DNA of 64,000 bases from Phalacrocorax aristotelis (taxonomy: Eukaryota; Chordata; Aves; Suliformes; Phalacrocoracidae): contig NC_134282.1 in NCBI RefSeq assembly GCF_949628215.1, forward strand, positions 4,323,001 through 4,387,000, written 5' to 3'. Under the pieces are notes generated by a model. The model saw only the letters and a list, made by a program, of their open reading frames with translations, searched no databases and was not told the DNA's origin. The stretch's first letter is position 1. Each line of letters opens with the position of its first letter. Shown one piece after another: positions 1 to 12,290 of the stretch. The position numbers and the translations under genes are program-made.

Positions 1-1964
1 GGCTGGTTTAGCAGGCAGCAACCCTTCTTCACAGGACGAGGGAAGGGGCAGTGGACACATGCCTATATGCCCCGTGGCATCTCTCCAACACTGATTTTGT
101 AGGCATTGTGAATGCGAGTGCAGGAGAAAGTAATGGATCTTAATAATACCTAGCCCAAGGAAGGCTGAATGAGTTTTGTAGTTGAGTGGTTTTAGCTGAG
201 CTCTTCCTGGAGGAAGAGGAGTGCAAATTCACATACGCTTTCGATTAGGAGTTCATATTCCACATGAGTCTCTGAGATGATAGAGAGGACAAAGTGAAAC
301 TGGAAGAATGGATGTTATTAGTGATCTCTGAAATCTTCTTTCCATCTTCTGTCAGATTAATTCTCGAAATTAGCTTGGCAGAGGGGTAGGGCCACCTTCC
401 ATTTCTTGTCCATCTGAGTGTATTTAAGACAGGCCATGTCTAAACTACAGGACCAGCAGTGCTTTCTCATTGTGGATTACATCCAAGCATGCAACTTTCT
501 ACTCTCTTCCCCTATATTCTGGCCTCCACGGGAAGGAAATGCAGGCAATTACTCTCCATGCAGGTTTCCAACTGAGAAAGACTACATGAAAAATCTGTAA
601 AGAATATTTTGCATGCGGTCTACATGTTACAGAGTCAGCACCGCCCCATCCCTCTTGTGAAAACAGTTGTCATCATGTTGCAGTCACTCCCTGCTGGTCT
701 TAATCATTGTATTTCCCTTGTAGCTTTTCATTGCTTTCCTACTCCATTGCTATCTTCGCTTTTTGCTTTTCTCCATCTCACTTCACCTCCTGCTCCACCC
801 TGCTTCCTCCCTTTCTCCTCTCAGTCTTTACCACGCTACTCCTCACATGGGTGAAAAGTCCTAACTGAATAGGCAGGGCCCTGCCAAAGAGGTGGGAAGG
901 ACTGACAGAGAACAACTGGATGCACAGACAACTGCAGACTCTTACAGTGCTGCCTGTCAGCAAGTGGCAGACAAACAGAGGCTGCGTCGCATGGCAGAGT
1001 AGAAAAATGGTGCTGCACCAACGCACCCGACACCCAGACTGCTAAGGCTGAGTTGAAGAGCTTCGGAACACCCACGCCACCAACAACGGGTCCCGGTGTT
1101 TGTTTTAGAAAGACAAAAAGCTTTCAGGCTTGACGAATCACAATGTAACAGCTACATCCGTGAGACGTAACGCGGCTGCGTACGGTACTTGAAACTTCAC
1201 GAGATGTGCTTGTCCTGCTCCTGGGATGTCTGCGTGTGCGACGTCCTTGAAAATGGTGAGGCCCTTGCGAAGCAGGAGGCATACAGTAGAATAAACATTT
1301 GTATAGAGTGTGACTCACATAGAAACAAAGCTGTCCTTGCAATTAAAGTCCAGGAAAGCACCCTAAGGCCCCTTTGACTTGAGTATCTTAGGATACCCGG
1401 TGTATGCTCAGTAACTGATGCACGGCTGCTAGCCGCAGGCTCTGGGCTGCTTTCTGAATCCAGCTCGCACAGTGTTTGAATGGAAAACTTGGTAAAGGCA
1501 TTATAACTTTCCATTGAGAGACTTCACATCTCGCCGAGAGGCCAATTTACATTTTTAGCCCTACTGACTGTTGACGTATTTGCTCTAATAGCGTTCGCAG
1601 ACAAACCTGGGAAGCTCTGTGGCTGATAGTGCCTCCCGATTTCACGTGGATTGCTGGCGCTTTGAGTAGGCATTTACCAGCAGCTGGGAGCTTGGAGATC
1701 CAGCATCTATTCTTCCCTTTCACATTTGCCTACAGAGCTGTAAATGTCAAAGCCTTTCAAGTGCCCCTCAAACAAAACGAGTTAGTAAATCAGCAAACGT
1801 GGCACCGCACACACTCATGCGGTGCATGTTAAGCTACTGTACTTCATTCACTTCTTTATCCCGTGGCTCCGTGAGAAAAGAGAGCGCGCTGAGGCGCCGA
1901 GATGCCTTAGTAATTTTGTTTGTTTTTTTCACATGGCTACTGTTCCTGTTTTGTTTTGTTTTTC

Positions 1965-1982
1965 TTTTTTTTTTTTTTTTTT
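1965..1982 (+). repeat. Poly(T) tract, 18 T
   Basis: This is an uninterrupted run of 18 T, preceded by a T-rich stretch with G and C interruptions. On the minus strand it would read as poly(A), but no retroposed body is evident next to it, so I call it a simple homopolymer. Confidence 0.9.
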
Positions 1983-3148
1983 CCAAAAGCTGCATCTGAT
2001 GTGCTTAGCATTCAACTCAACCAGATACACTGGATGAAAAGGCTATTTTCTCTTCACTGATGAAATATAATTGAACCCACTTATAATGAACTCACATACC
2101 AAATAATGAAACTCCACTTGTGTGACCGGAGCTCTTTTCCGAACCCCACAATTCCCATTCCCCTAAGGGAATATTTTATGTGCGTTTCCACCAGTTTCAC
2201 TGAGACCACAATTTGGCACATCAGCTTTGCTTGAAAACGTGAGTTCTTCATTGTCTCTACACAAGAGGGAAGCATGTCTGAAAAAAGAAAATATAAAGGG
2301 TAGGAGCAGTTTAATTAGCAATCAGCGTTGTTTGCAAAAAGCCCCAGTCTGGCTTTGCCGAAGGAACCATTTCTTTAGCACAGGGTTTTTCCCAGTCTTC
2401 TCTTCTGTTTTATTATTCCATTTCACTGCGACTCATGGTTTACTGGGTGTCTTCTTCACCTTCAACCTGTTCAAAGTTATCCACTGCAAATTCTCCAGGA
2501 AGCTGCCAGTTTTGGCACAGCCCTGCAATCTATTCCCTTGAAAGCCATAAGGGCCTTGTTAAGGAGCGAAACAGCGTAAGGCAAACATTCATATTGTGTC
2601 TTCGGGGCTCCTGCAGAGATAAAACTCTGCCTTGGGTTCAGATATGGGAAGATGTGCCCAACCTCCTTTACGCGCAAGTGTTGTGGACGCGCGGGGTGAT
2701 CAGCCAAAAAGTCTCCGCACAACCTCATGTGCGTATCTGGAGAATGTCAGAACGTCCCGCTGAAGATAAAGAAGAAGACTCGGCCCCAGACAGGGAAGAT
2801 GTGGAAGGAAGGGTGGGCTACACTGTCTATACATGCTGGGTTTTAGGAACTAAATAAACTTATCATGCACTTAGTCAAATCTGCCTGCCTACAGCCAGGC
2901 ATTTCTGTTCCTCTGAGCTCTGCCCCAGGGGAGCTGGAGTGCCAGAAAATCAAACCAACAGAAGGGAGCTTAGTTTTTAAACTGAGTGATGCGCTTTTTC
3001 TGAGGTGGCATTAACCTGGGAAATTTGGGAACTCCGATAAATAAAAATCACTTAAATTCGACCACACTGCCACTGCCTGTTGCCAGCCCAGCACTTTTCA
3101 TCAGCCAGGGTGAGTCTAATCTGGGAGCGGACTGCTTGCTATCAGAGA

Positions 3149-3172
3149 CCCATGGTTCAGCAGAGCCATGGG
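3149..3172. repeat. Short inverted repeat (hairpin-capable)
   Basis: Arms CCCATGGTTC and GAGCCATGGG flank a 4-base loop (AGCA). The arms are complementary except for one G:T-type position. It contains two NcoI-like CCATGG palindromes. No function is implied; the stem is short. Confidence 0.6.
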
Positions 3173-3289
3173 ACTTTAGCACAGGATCATTTTGGGAGAG
3201 GTTGTGATATGTGGCTGTTGTCTCTTTTGGTCTCACACCAGAATAAATATGTATTTAAACCATATTTAAAATTAATATCACCAGCAGGT

Positions 3290-3740
3290 ATATGCGTCAG
3301 GGCCTCATGTGGGCTTAATGGCCCTGAGCAGCCTCACCTGGGACCTCACCCACACCCTGGCCATGGGCTCCGGACCCTATTTAAGCTCAGCCCAGGGCTT
3401 TTGTTTCTTGAGCTGTGCTGCAGGGGTGCTGGTTTGTAGCCTGGTAGGTAGCTGTCTTCTGGATGACCTCTTGCATGTGTGTTGTAGCTCATTTGGTCCT
3501 ATCTCCTTTTGCTCCTGGCTGGGCTCCTTGAGGATGGCCCTGGACCTGTTCAGCCCTTGCTGGCTCTGGGGCTGTGCTCAGGCTCTGTGGGAGCAAGGCA
3601 CTGCCCTTGGTTCCCTTCCCTCAGGGAGCAGCTGGAGCCCTTGCTGTAACAAAGCTAAATCATCTTATTTGTTGTTTGTGGGCATTGTCCTTTCAGGAAA
3701 TAAAGGGGATAAAAGGAAACCTTTTTTTAATGAGCTGTGA
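3290..3740 (+). mobile_element. Possible LTR-like or promoter-like block (unidentified)
   Basis: This block is richer in G+C than its AT-rich left flank. It carries a TATA-like box (TATTTAAG, 3378-3385) followed about 320 bases later by AATAAA (3699-3704) and a GT-rich stretch. The spacing of TATA box and polyadenylation signal, and the abrupt change of base composition at about 3300, resemble a solo avian LTR. I could not define TG...CA termini or a target-site duplication. It could equally be an ordinary unannotated promoter or chance. No family name is claimed. Confidence 0.25.
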
Positions 3741-6700
3741 GGTGAATCAGTAAGGGGGTTCCCCCAGACTGTTGCGCTGATGGTAGTTCTACTTCTGGGA
3801 GTGCATCTCCTCATCCATGTGAGTCAGAGCACGTGAGCTGACCCTGTCTGCTTCAGACCCCAAGTTCTGAGAAAGGGCATCCATTCTTTGAGCTCTTTCT
3901 AAACCAAAGGTAATACATAATAGCTTCTGACTTACATGGCACTTCTTTCCTGCTCTGAGATGGTTGTTCTGACAAAGGGATGATACCTGAATATGTATTT
4001 CTGTAGCTGTCACCAAAAAAACCCAATGTTTACCACTACCTAGCTGATATTTTTCAGTTACAAAAATTGCTCTTGACAAATATGTCACTTGTAGGCATGG
4101 GCTTTAACTTTTGGAGTGAACAAGTAATTTTAGTTTGGAGGATATGATCACCTTACCAAGTGAAGCAGACAGCTATATGAGTAAATCCTCATTAAAACTG
4201 CACTGTGGGTCTAGCTGGTGACAAACCATGTCTGTTAGACTAAAGACAAAAGTGGCTGTACCTTTGTTAAAGCACTGTGTAGGCTGAGGAGAGCTATTGT
4301 TAGTATATATATGCTAAACTGAGAATGAAGTTCAGATGGAGACAAAGAAAAGCTGGGAAGGTGTCTGGGATCTCCCTGCCCTTTCTGGCTGTAGTCTGGG
4401 AAAGCAGATGGGGTGCTGGATGCTGCTTCCCCAACACCTGTGACCACAGGGGTGGCAGCACCAGGGAGGACCTGCAAGACACCCCTGACTTGTTTTTCTT
4501 AGGCTCCCTGGCTTTTTGGAAGTATTGGTTTATTGGTGCTGGTCTCTGATTGACCCCTCATCGTGTTGGGTTTCAGATCAGGTTGAGGCAGGTCAAGTCC
4601 CGTATCCCTCTTGTCTTCCCCTGGAGTTTGTTTAGAGATCAGACTGGGTGAGCCAACACCTGAATTCACTCTGGGACATGATTTATTACTAATATCCAGG
4701 AAAGGAGCACTTTGGAGGCCCTGCTGAGATGATACAAATGTAAATGGTGTACAAAATAAAGGTGGAAGATAGCAGCAATGCCTAGCAGTAAGCTGTTACC
4801 TCAGAGCAATAGTCCAGTGAGGTCTATGCCCAGGAGTTCCCTGGTTTCAGTGTTTTACTGCAGTTAAATAGAGCTTTACTAGAAATCCTGACAGCAGCTA
4901 GTGTAGCTTCAGGCAAGAGCAAGGCTGAGCTTCTTTCAATCAGTGCTAAAGAGGGATATCAGCTGCAGATTATCAATCAGCAGAGAATTAAAGTGTGAGG
5001 GTGAATCTTGAGGGTGAATAAATATTGCTTGCCTTTTAAGACAAATTAGTTGTCATGTCCTGCAGCCGGGCTACTGAAACCACCGGGAGCTGCAGACAGG
5101 CTTCCCCCGCGCCTCGGCAGGGGCTGGGAATTAGAGTGGCAACTCTCACTTGAGTTTCAAAGAAAATTACATAGCACTTCAAACCGAGCATTGCGAGCAA
5201 GGATGAAGGGCTGTTACGGCCATGATGAAGCTAATCCAGTCCTAAGGAGGATAAAGGGTTGCTTAGCAATACTTTAGCAATGACTAACAATGCTTTACCA
5301 GGCCTTTACTGTTTACTAAGACTTTAATACTGGCTCAGTGGGGTTTTTTAGTGGAATGTTTTTACTATTTTTGTAATGGTCTCCCCTCTTGAGAAACTGT
5401 CAAACTCATCACATATAATGAACAGGCAGCAGTCAGCAAGCATTTGATTGCTGATCATGTGTTGATTTTTGGCCTGACCTCATTAAGATTCCTTATCTCT
5501 ACCTTCTCTTTTCCTAGGAGTTCTTAAATTAGCTACAGAGATTAGATTATTTAAGTGCTTTTCATATAAATGCCTCCTGGTCTGTTTATTTTTTCTAAAC
5601 CACCTCTTGTCCACGTGGAAGCTCATTTCTGGTACTTAAAGGAGAGGAGTACTGGGGAAGAGATTGGCTGAACCAGTGCAGAATCACATCTCACAGAGAA
5701 CTTTATTGTGGTCTTCTGTAAACCCCTTTAACAGGGCAAGGTGTATATTGCTCCATTTAATATTGCTTACTAGCATAACTATTAAGAAAAGTTCCCTTCT
5801 TGATGGCAAGAGGCTACTATATAGTATATTAATATAATATATGACCATATATAATATATATAATATGCTGGACAGTATATGAGTATAATTTCCATAAAAT
5901 TATATATTGAGAACCGAGTGCTCTATTCATGTTTTCTGGTATTCAGCTGAAAAATGCAAGCACACACCAAATAAACTGGTGGTCTTCTCTGCTGAGGTGT
6001 CCGAGTCATGGCTGTCACTAGAAAACGTAGAGTAATATTTTGGGGAAAGGAAAACACATTAAAGCTGAGAAGTGCATCTGGATGGTTTAAGCATTCCCCT
6101 TGGGCCGTATCTACACTTCGGAGCTGATGCTATCTGGGGACCCAGTAACAACATGGTAATCCCCAGCAAAACATAGCTCACATTTTAGCTGTGTCCAGAG
6201 ACTACTGTGCAAGCAAGCGCCTCTGCGGGACATCATTACACAGCGCAGAGGAGCCCTGCGTGTCTCACCGCCCTGGCCACTTGGTCTGGGCAGCCAGACC
6301 CCGTTAGCTCCCCTGCATGAGAGCCAGAGCCTTTCCGCTCCAGCTGGGAGCAGGGATCCCATTTAACAGAGGTGCGTGCAGTGAAGGAATTGTGGCAATA
6401 CGGTGGGTTTCCTTATGTTTGCAGCTAGTGTTCATATAACAGCCATGTACGAGCTTTCACCTTGGGAGCTCTACAGAAAACAGTGCTTGTGGTGTGAGAG
6501 CTGGGGGCTTTAACAAACCCGCCTAGGTGGGATACTGCAGCCCCACAGAGGATGTGAAATTCTCAATTCTCCCTTGCTTTGCATACATTAAGCAGTCATT
6601 ACGTTGATTGCTATGAGGTGGGACGCATCTCTGGTCTCGTGAACACCAGTACAATTTCCAAGACTCTGGAGGACTCAGTGGGCCTCAGTCATTCAGCTCC

Positions 6701-8481
6701 CGTATCTGTGCAAATTGAAAATGAAGAGGAAATATAAACTGAATGCGTTACCAGGAGCTGCTGGTGCTTCCTCTGCGCTGAGATTCTGGTTTTAGTTGTC
6801 ACAGGAATTTATGTATTATTCACCCAGGACCCTGATTTCTTTCAGCACTGCTAATTCCACTAATTTCTTGAATTTCAGCATACTTGGAGAAAGTGCTGAG
6901 CTCAATGGGAGAAGGTAGCACAGTAGTCACCTTGATTTGAGCTGTGGGGCTCAGCCTGGCGTGGTTTCATGGGCCTGTGAAGAGGGCACGGGGGCTTAAG
7001 GCCTTCCCCTCTTGGATTCAGTGAGCTGAAACAGCGCTGCCGGTGTTCCCGGCGCTGTGCCAGCTGCCCTGTCACCCCTCTGTCATCGTGCTGAATCACC
7101 TGGGGAGGGTTTGGTGCCTAGATGCTGTGGGGCACCAAGTCAGCTCTGCTCTTTGATGTTCCTGGAGGGGAAATGAAGAAAGCACGTCCTCTTCTGAGTT
7201 TTCTCTAAATTCATAGTCCAGCTGTAATCTCAATAGGGCTGACATGGAAAAGAAGAATGGGAATGGACTTTGAAGTTAAAATTCAGGGTTTAGTTGTTAC
7301 CAGCTGTATTGTGAACATTACCCCAAAACGCAGTTACAAAACCCTCTGAATTTAGCAGGCATCACTTGAAATCTGAAGGTCGTCCTTCAGATTACTTAGA
7401 TAAATGTCATCTTTCATCCTTTATCAATGCTGTCAATTAAAGCCTGGAGGACAGCAAAGAATTAGTGGTGATATTTCTAGTGAGCTTTTAGCATCTGAGT
7501 CTCCCTAAGACTCCTTCAAGCTTCTTAAAACTGGAAAGACCTCTTCCAGTTGAGATTTAAACAAGAGAGTCACTTTACTACTAACCTCATAGCACTGTTA
7601 CTTAACAATGTGAGCTCAGTGTATCAACACAGCCATTTCACTTGTATTTTATTGCTGGTATTTTTATAAGGTATTTGTCTAACTATCCGTGGGAATCCTT
7701 TAACACAGCTATTTCTGCATGTCTGCTTCTAGATAGCCTCATGGAATCGGTATTTTGGTGACTTCTTGGTATGTGCAGACTAATAAAATCCAATATATTT
7801 GTCTTTTCTACTCACTTTTTCCAAGCCTGTCTTTCTCAATGGCCCTTGGTGGGTACAGATGTCTGACACTGAAGGTTTATCTGAGGCTTTTCTAATACTC
7901 TCTGCTATATCTGGCTGCAATCAGACCATAATATTTATTAATTGAATGTAAGGCTTCCTGAGCTTAGTAGCTGTGAGAGGAAGGGAAAGCCACTCAATAG
8001 CAGCAATATGTGTGAGACTCAGCACATTCCCAGAAAAACCAAACCTCCACTTGGTAAGAAGGATGATGATGGCACACTCCATAAAAGAAAAGCAAATTTG
8101 GGATGGGTTTTCTGGTATGAGCCTCCTGTGATACTTTGGGAAGCCTCACCTGGCTGAGCTCAGTAACAGGGGTGTCTGCAGCTGTGTCAAGCTCAAACTC
8201 CATTTGGGATCTGGGGCTTGTTTTTCTGTCTTCACTCTCTCTAGAAATGTAAAGAGAAGAGAAACACCTGCACCTTGCACAGGGGTGACAAAAAGCATTG
8301 CTAACTGTTGGTGATTTGCCTGGGGGGGAACCCAGAGGCAAGGTGATGGAGGCTGCCTGAGGTTGGTGTAGGGGTGCCAGGCGTCGCCTGATGCTCCTCA
8401 TTGAACCTTGCTGGCAAAAGGGTTGGGAGGCTGATTTTTTTAAAAATAAAAAGGGGTTTTCTCCCTCGTAGACTTAGGAAA
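3741..8481. other. Noncoding stretch, no recognised gene
   Basis: No exon, RNA gene or datable transposon is recognised. An AT-rich patch near 5.85 kb is listed separately. A pyrimidine tract ending in CCTAG at about 5517 resembles a splice acceptor, but no sustained open frame or donor follows it. Open frames are all under 140 codons and compositionally ordinary. Confidence 0.6.
5816..5910. repeat. AT-rich low-complexity patch
   Basis: This is about 95 bases made mostly of TATA, ATAT and AATATA words with a few interruptions. It is an imperfect AT microsatellite with no constant repeat unit. Such patches are unwinding-prone and length-variable. Confidence 0.8.
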
Positions 8482-8497
8482 GGGGGGGGGGGGGGGG
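8482..8497 (+). repeat. Poly(G) tract, 16 G
   Basis: This is an uninterrupted run of 16 G, followed by more G-rich sequence (AAGTGGTGGGGGC). A run this long can form G-quadruplex structures and is prone to sequencing and assembly length errors. Confidence 0.9.
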
Positions 8498-11400
8498 AAG
8501 TGGTGGGGGCGACACACATGTCTTTTGAAGAAAAGAAAAGCAGGTAGGTGAGGGAGGAAGAGACAGGAATGTTCTTATAATGAATTATTCCTTTCTTACA
8601 GGGATCTGCCTACACAGAGAGGAACAAGCTTCAGAGCAGAGGACTAGACATGCGGGAGGGAGGGATTTTAATCCCACAAAGATAGGAAAATGTGCTTGGG
8701 GTATGTATTGTTTGTCTAGCTTTTTATATTTCTTGTGCTAGCCGAGCTGCGTTTGTTTTGGAGCTGGTCCACCAGCTGTACGCGTGTCGCATACCTTTGC
8801 CCTGCGGCTCGGAGCGTGGGCAGGGCAGGAGCCCTCCCAAAGCACAGGGCTGAATAGTTTGGATGGTTTAGTGAGCTGAGTCATCTCACCGAGGGGTCAG
8901 ACAGGCAAGGTGCAAGGAAATTGGTAGGAATATTTGGCTGGGACCGGCACTGCCTCTTTCGGCGACACTGAGCGGTTAATGTGACTCAGGTACCCCATGA
9001 CACCTTACCCTTAGACACCAGCGCTGGGGTGAGGAACAGAGGGGAAGGACTAAGACAGTAGAGGGGCAGTTTCTGAGATGGGATTTAGTCTCAAAACCAG
9101 CAGACTTGTTGGGAAGTTATTGCACAGCACCCGTTTATCCGGTCACTTAAGACCTGCCCATCTCTAGGCATGCTTCAGCTATATTTGATGTTTTCCCATT
9201 CCATCATACAACTGTTCTGGGAATTTTACTGTAAAACCCAGTCAGTGAGGTAATCCAAGCTAAACTGTGCTCACTTCCACCTGTGCTTTGAGGCTCTTTT
9301 TCCTGGGGATTTTTTCCAGACTGGAGTATTTCCGTATCGGTGCCACCAGCCCAGACGGCTGCGGACTGGGGCAGAGATCATTAAACTGGCTGTGCACTGG
9401 AGAAACCATTCTGTGTAATTATATTCTGGTCATAAGAGGTAGCTGGAACACTTCTGCTGAAGGTAAGTGTAAGTTCAACCAGGGCAGACATGCCAGCCTG
9501 AGGAATTTTCCTAGAGCTTCATGAGATCAATTCCTCTGTGCCCCCAGTCATCCGGGAGGTGGATCCTTTCAGGGGTCAGCACATCAAAATTGTGGGTAGA
9601 AACGGGATTACTGGGGGTTTATTCAGCCTAGCTAGTCACTGGGCTGTGTGTAGGAAAAGAGATACAGTGCGTTAGTTCTACCGGGCAAAACCCCAACCCA
9701 GACAGCAGAGACCAACAGCAAGGCGACAGCTGATGCTGGTATTGTGGAAAAGCTTCTGTGTGTCTCTCTCTTTTGAAGCAATCCTGTAAGGATCTATTTA
9801 AGCCCTCTGAGATGGGCCTTAAGGAACTCCTCCCACATAAGAGCTAATTTTACTTACAGTTCTTGTTCCTGCTTGCCACCAGGCATCTTGTGATAAGAGA
9901 ACCGGTGCCACGGTTCAGGTGGAAACTTCTCACCTTGCACCATTCTTGTGCTGAAGATAGTCATTACTGAGGCTGAGGGGAGGTTTCTGATGAGGACAGA
10001 GGTACCAAAGTCCCAAAATAGCCTTTCCTCCCTACTCTATAAACAGAATTCAGCTGCTGCTGACAGCCTCCCCCTCCAAGAAATCGAAGGTCTAATACTT
10101 GCATTGCTCAGTTTCTTGGCTTTAGCCTCTAGCCCGTGGCGAACCTTGGCATCATCGGTCCCTCCTATGGCAACTAGGAGTTGCCCTGGAGTAGGTGCAG
10201 GTTTTTCTCCTTGAAGGCTATTCTCACAGTAGAGAAGTTACTGTAACTAAAAGCTTTCAGAAGACATGCATAATATTGCCGGAGTTTTGAAATTATTTTC
10301 TGAGGGTGCGCATGTACCTTGTTTCAAAGGAACTTTACAAAGATCATCTTCATCAGACTCTGATTCATCAGCTGTTTCCTTCAAAGGAAGGGCATCTTGT
10401 TTTAAGAAAATGCAGCTATTAACTAATACCTTTACTTTTCTTTGATCTTTCCCAGCAAAATTTCTTACTTGAAATTCTGCTGTAGTCTTTCTTCCATATA
10501 CAGTTAGTGGCACGCTCGCTTATTTGTTCCTGGACTAGTTTCCAATTAATTATCAGTCAGTTACAAAAATTGCCATCCAATATGATAAAAAGGCAATTTT
10601 TTTGTAGACCTGTAAAATCAGGCAAACACTGCCTCTTTTCATGTGGTTTGGCTTTAACCTAAACTGCCCCGAAGGTAAAGCACGAGATGAACTGCTCCTT
10701 ACTTCTGACGGGCATTTGCAGTCAAGTCGGATGTTAAGAGAAAGCAGGAAGCACTTTGTCAATAATAAATCAGGTGTCCTGAAGAGGAAAACGTTGAGGG
10801 GGGGCCTCAATGATGTGGTCTTCCCTGTTATTAGTACCCGCACGGTAGGATTCATGTCTGATGTTTTCTGAGGCGAGTCAAACATAAAAGCTTGAGCTCG
10901 GAGGGCAACGTCAGGATTTGCTGAGCAGCCGGTGCCGCAGCCAGGCGGGCAGCGTGGCGCGGTGGTGAGACGGCCGCCCGTCCCCCCCAGCAGAACCAGG
11001 CGTGCTCTTAGCCGGCGTCGGGGAATGTGAACTCCTATAACCTCCCTGTGCACAAAGAAACACAATTGCAGTTCACATGCTTGAAAATGTTCCTTAGCTG
11101 CTAGCTTGTGGAGCCCACGTTTCCAAGCCTTCGGTAAAATCTGTAAGCACTGCATATTTGGTAACCACAGCTTCCTTAGTGTTTTTCCTGTACAAGGATT
11201 ATTTGGCTTTGCTTATTTACATGATGTATTATTCGAATTAAACCCCTCCATCTGTGTGAGGAACAAGTGGTCTCAGGTCAGTTTTCTGCCTTGAACATGT
11301 GTCACGGCGGTTGGATCCAGTCCTTCCCTTCACAAACCTTCACGCTGTTCTCGCCCTTCCTGCTCTACCATTTACAGCCATACAGTTTTTGGGGTATTTT

Positions 11401-11510
11401 GTTAGGCTGCTCAATCTCCTTTGCTCTGGTCAGAGCAAGAGGGGTTGACAGCACTTTCATTTTTGCTTTCCTGATTGCCCCCAGCAGTGGAGCTGCATGG
11501 ATGACCGTGC
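8498..11510. other. Noncoding stretch with one candidate exon
   Basis: Apart from the splice-bounded candidate at 9320-9462 (listed separately), I see nothing recognisable. A locally CpG-rich patch at about 10.90-11.03 kb does not look like a full CpG island. The 200-codon minus-strand frame at 10553-11155 has no recognisable domain and spans mixed composition, so I treat it as chance. Confidence 0.55.
9320..9462 (+). other. Candidate internal exon (unsupported beyond splice signals)
   Basis: The segment is preceded by a pyrimidine-rich acceptor (GGGGATTTTTTCCAG, AG at 9318-9319). It is followed by a near-consensus donor (GAAG|GTAAGTGTA, GT at 9463-9464). The 143 bases between are open in one frame on the plus strand and interrupted in at least one other frame. 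The translated piece (ending IRGSWNTSAEG) matches no family I recognise. Chance pairs of splice signals are common in 64 kb, so this is only a candidate for a coding or lncRNA exon. Confidence 0.2.
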
Positions 11511-11664
11511 TGGCAAGGTGTCCCTGGAGGTGTTTGAAAGGCGTGTAGATGTGGTGCTCAGGGACGTGGTTTAGTGGTAGACTTGGCAGCCTCAGCTTTA
11601 CTGTTGGACCCGATGATCTTAAAGGTCTCTTGTAACCTAAACATTTCTACGATTCTATGATTTG
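11511..11664 (+). mobile_element. CR1 LINE, 3' end fragment (plus strand)
   Basis: This is a 5'-truncated CR1 non-LTR retrotransposon of the kind that dominates bird genomes. The block begins near 'GGTGTCCCTGGAGGTGTTTG' and continues through the GTAGATGTGGTGCTCAGGGACGTGGTTTAGTGG segment typical of CR1 3' tails. It then has the GGACCCGATGATCTTAAAGG block and ends in TTCTACGATTCTATGATTT, a decayed version of the terminal ATTCTATGA repeat. Only the end of ORF2 and the 3' UTR remain, so it cannot encode enzymes. Confidence 0.9.
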
Positions 11665-12029
11665 AGGGGAAAAACACCTAAAGCAAACACAGCCCAGAGA
11701 CATGAGGATGGCCTGTGGAAAGCTGGAGTGCTGCTGCTAATACTTTCCTCCTGACTTGATAAATGGCAGATTTTATTTTCTAGGATGATATATCTAGTGC
11801 TAGAGTTACTTTTTTTTTTTAAACACAAGCAAAATAATCTGTGCCTCGGTGCTGTAGCCCTATCTAGCAGGACAGATCAGGATCAAAGGAGACATGTTTT
11901 TGAAGAGCTGGAAAAGGGTGACAGACTGGCGATATCACCTGGAGCTGCTGTAGCAAAATCTTACGTGGCGTCTTCATTAGAGCCCCTGCAGTATTAATTC
12001 CTCAAAAAAAAACTCATTTGTGGGCAATG

Positions 12030-12290
12030 ACAGTTCAATAAGGCAGCGTGCTGAACTGAAATAGAAATTATAACGCTTGCAGAGAAAATAGCTTTTGTAT
12101 GTTGCTGCCCACACGAGCAGAGCTGCTGACTAGAAACCAAAGAGATTAAAAAGGTTATCAGGCAGGAGAGTGCTGATTACCTGCCATAAAGCACTTGATT
12201 CTGCCGAGCAGACCATCACCTGCTGTAATTTTGCCTGACTAATGATTATAGGTTTAGGCTTTAATTCTGCTCGTGTGCAGGTGGACACCT
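12030..12290. promoter_or_regulatory. Candidate regulatory element (homeodomain and E-box motifs)
   Basis: Transcription-factor-like words are dense here. They include TAATGATTA, a palindromic pair of homeodomain half-sites at 12240-12248. There are also CACCTG and CAGGTG E-boxes and a CATAAAG word. The complexity is high with no simple repeats, as in conserved noncoding elements. Conservation cannot be judged from one sequence, so this is inference from motif density only. Confidence 0.25.

Larger units (their letters stand above)
1..3289. other. Noncoding stretch, no recognised gene
   Basis: I see no recognisable exon, RNA gene or transposon here. Open frames on both strands are short (at most about 140 codons), mutually overlapping and without familiar domains. 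A T-rich stretch, a T18 tract and one short inverted repeat are listed separately. The sequence is moderately AT-rich and fits intergenic or intronic bird DNA. Ancient, heavily decayed repeats could be present without my being able to recognise them. Confidence 0.6.
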
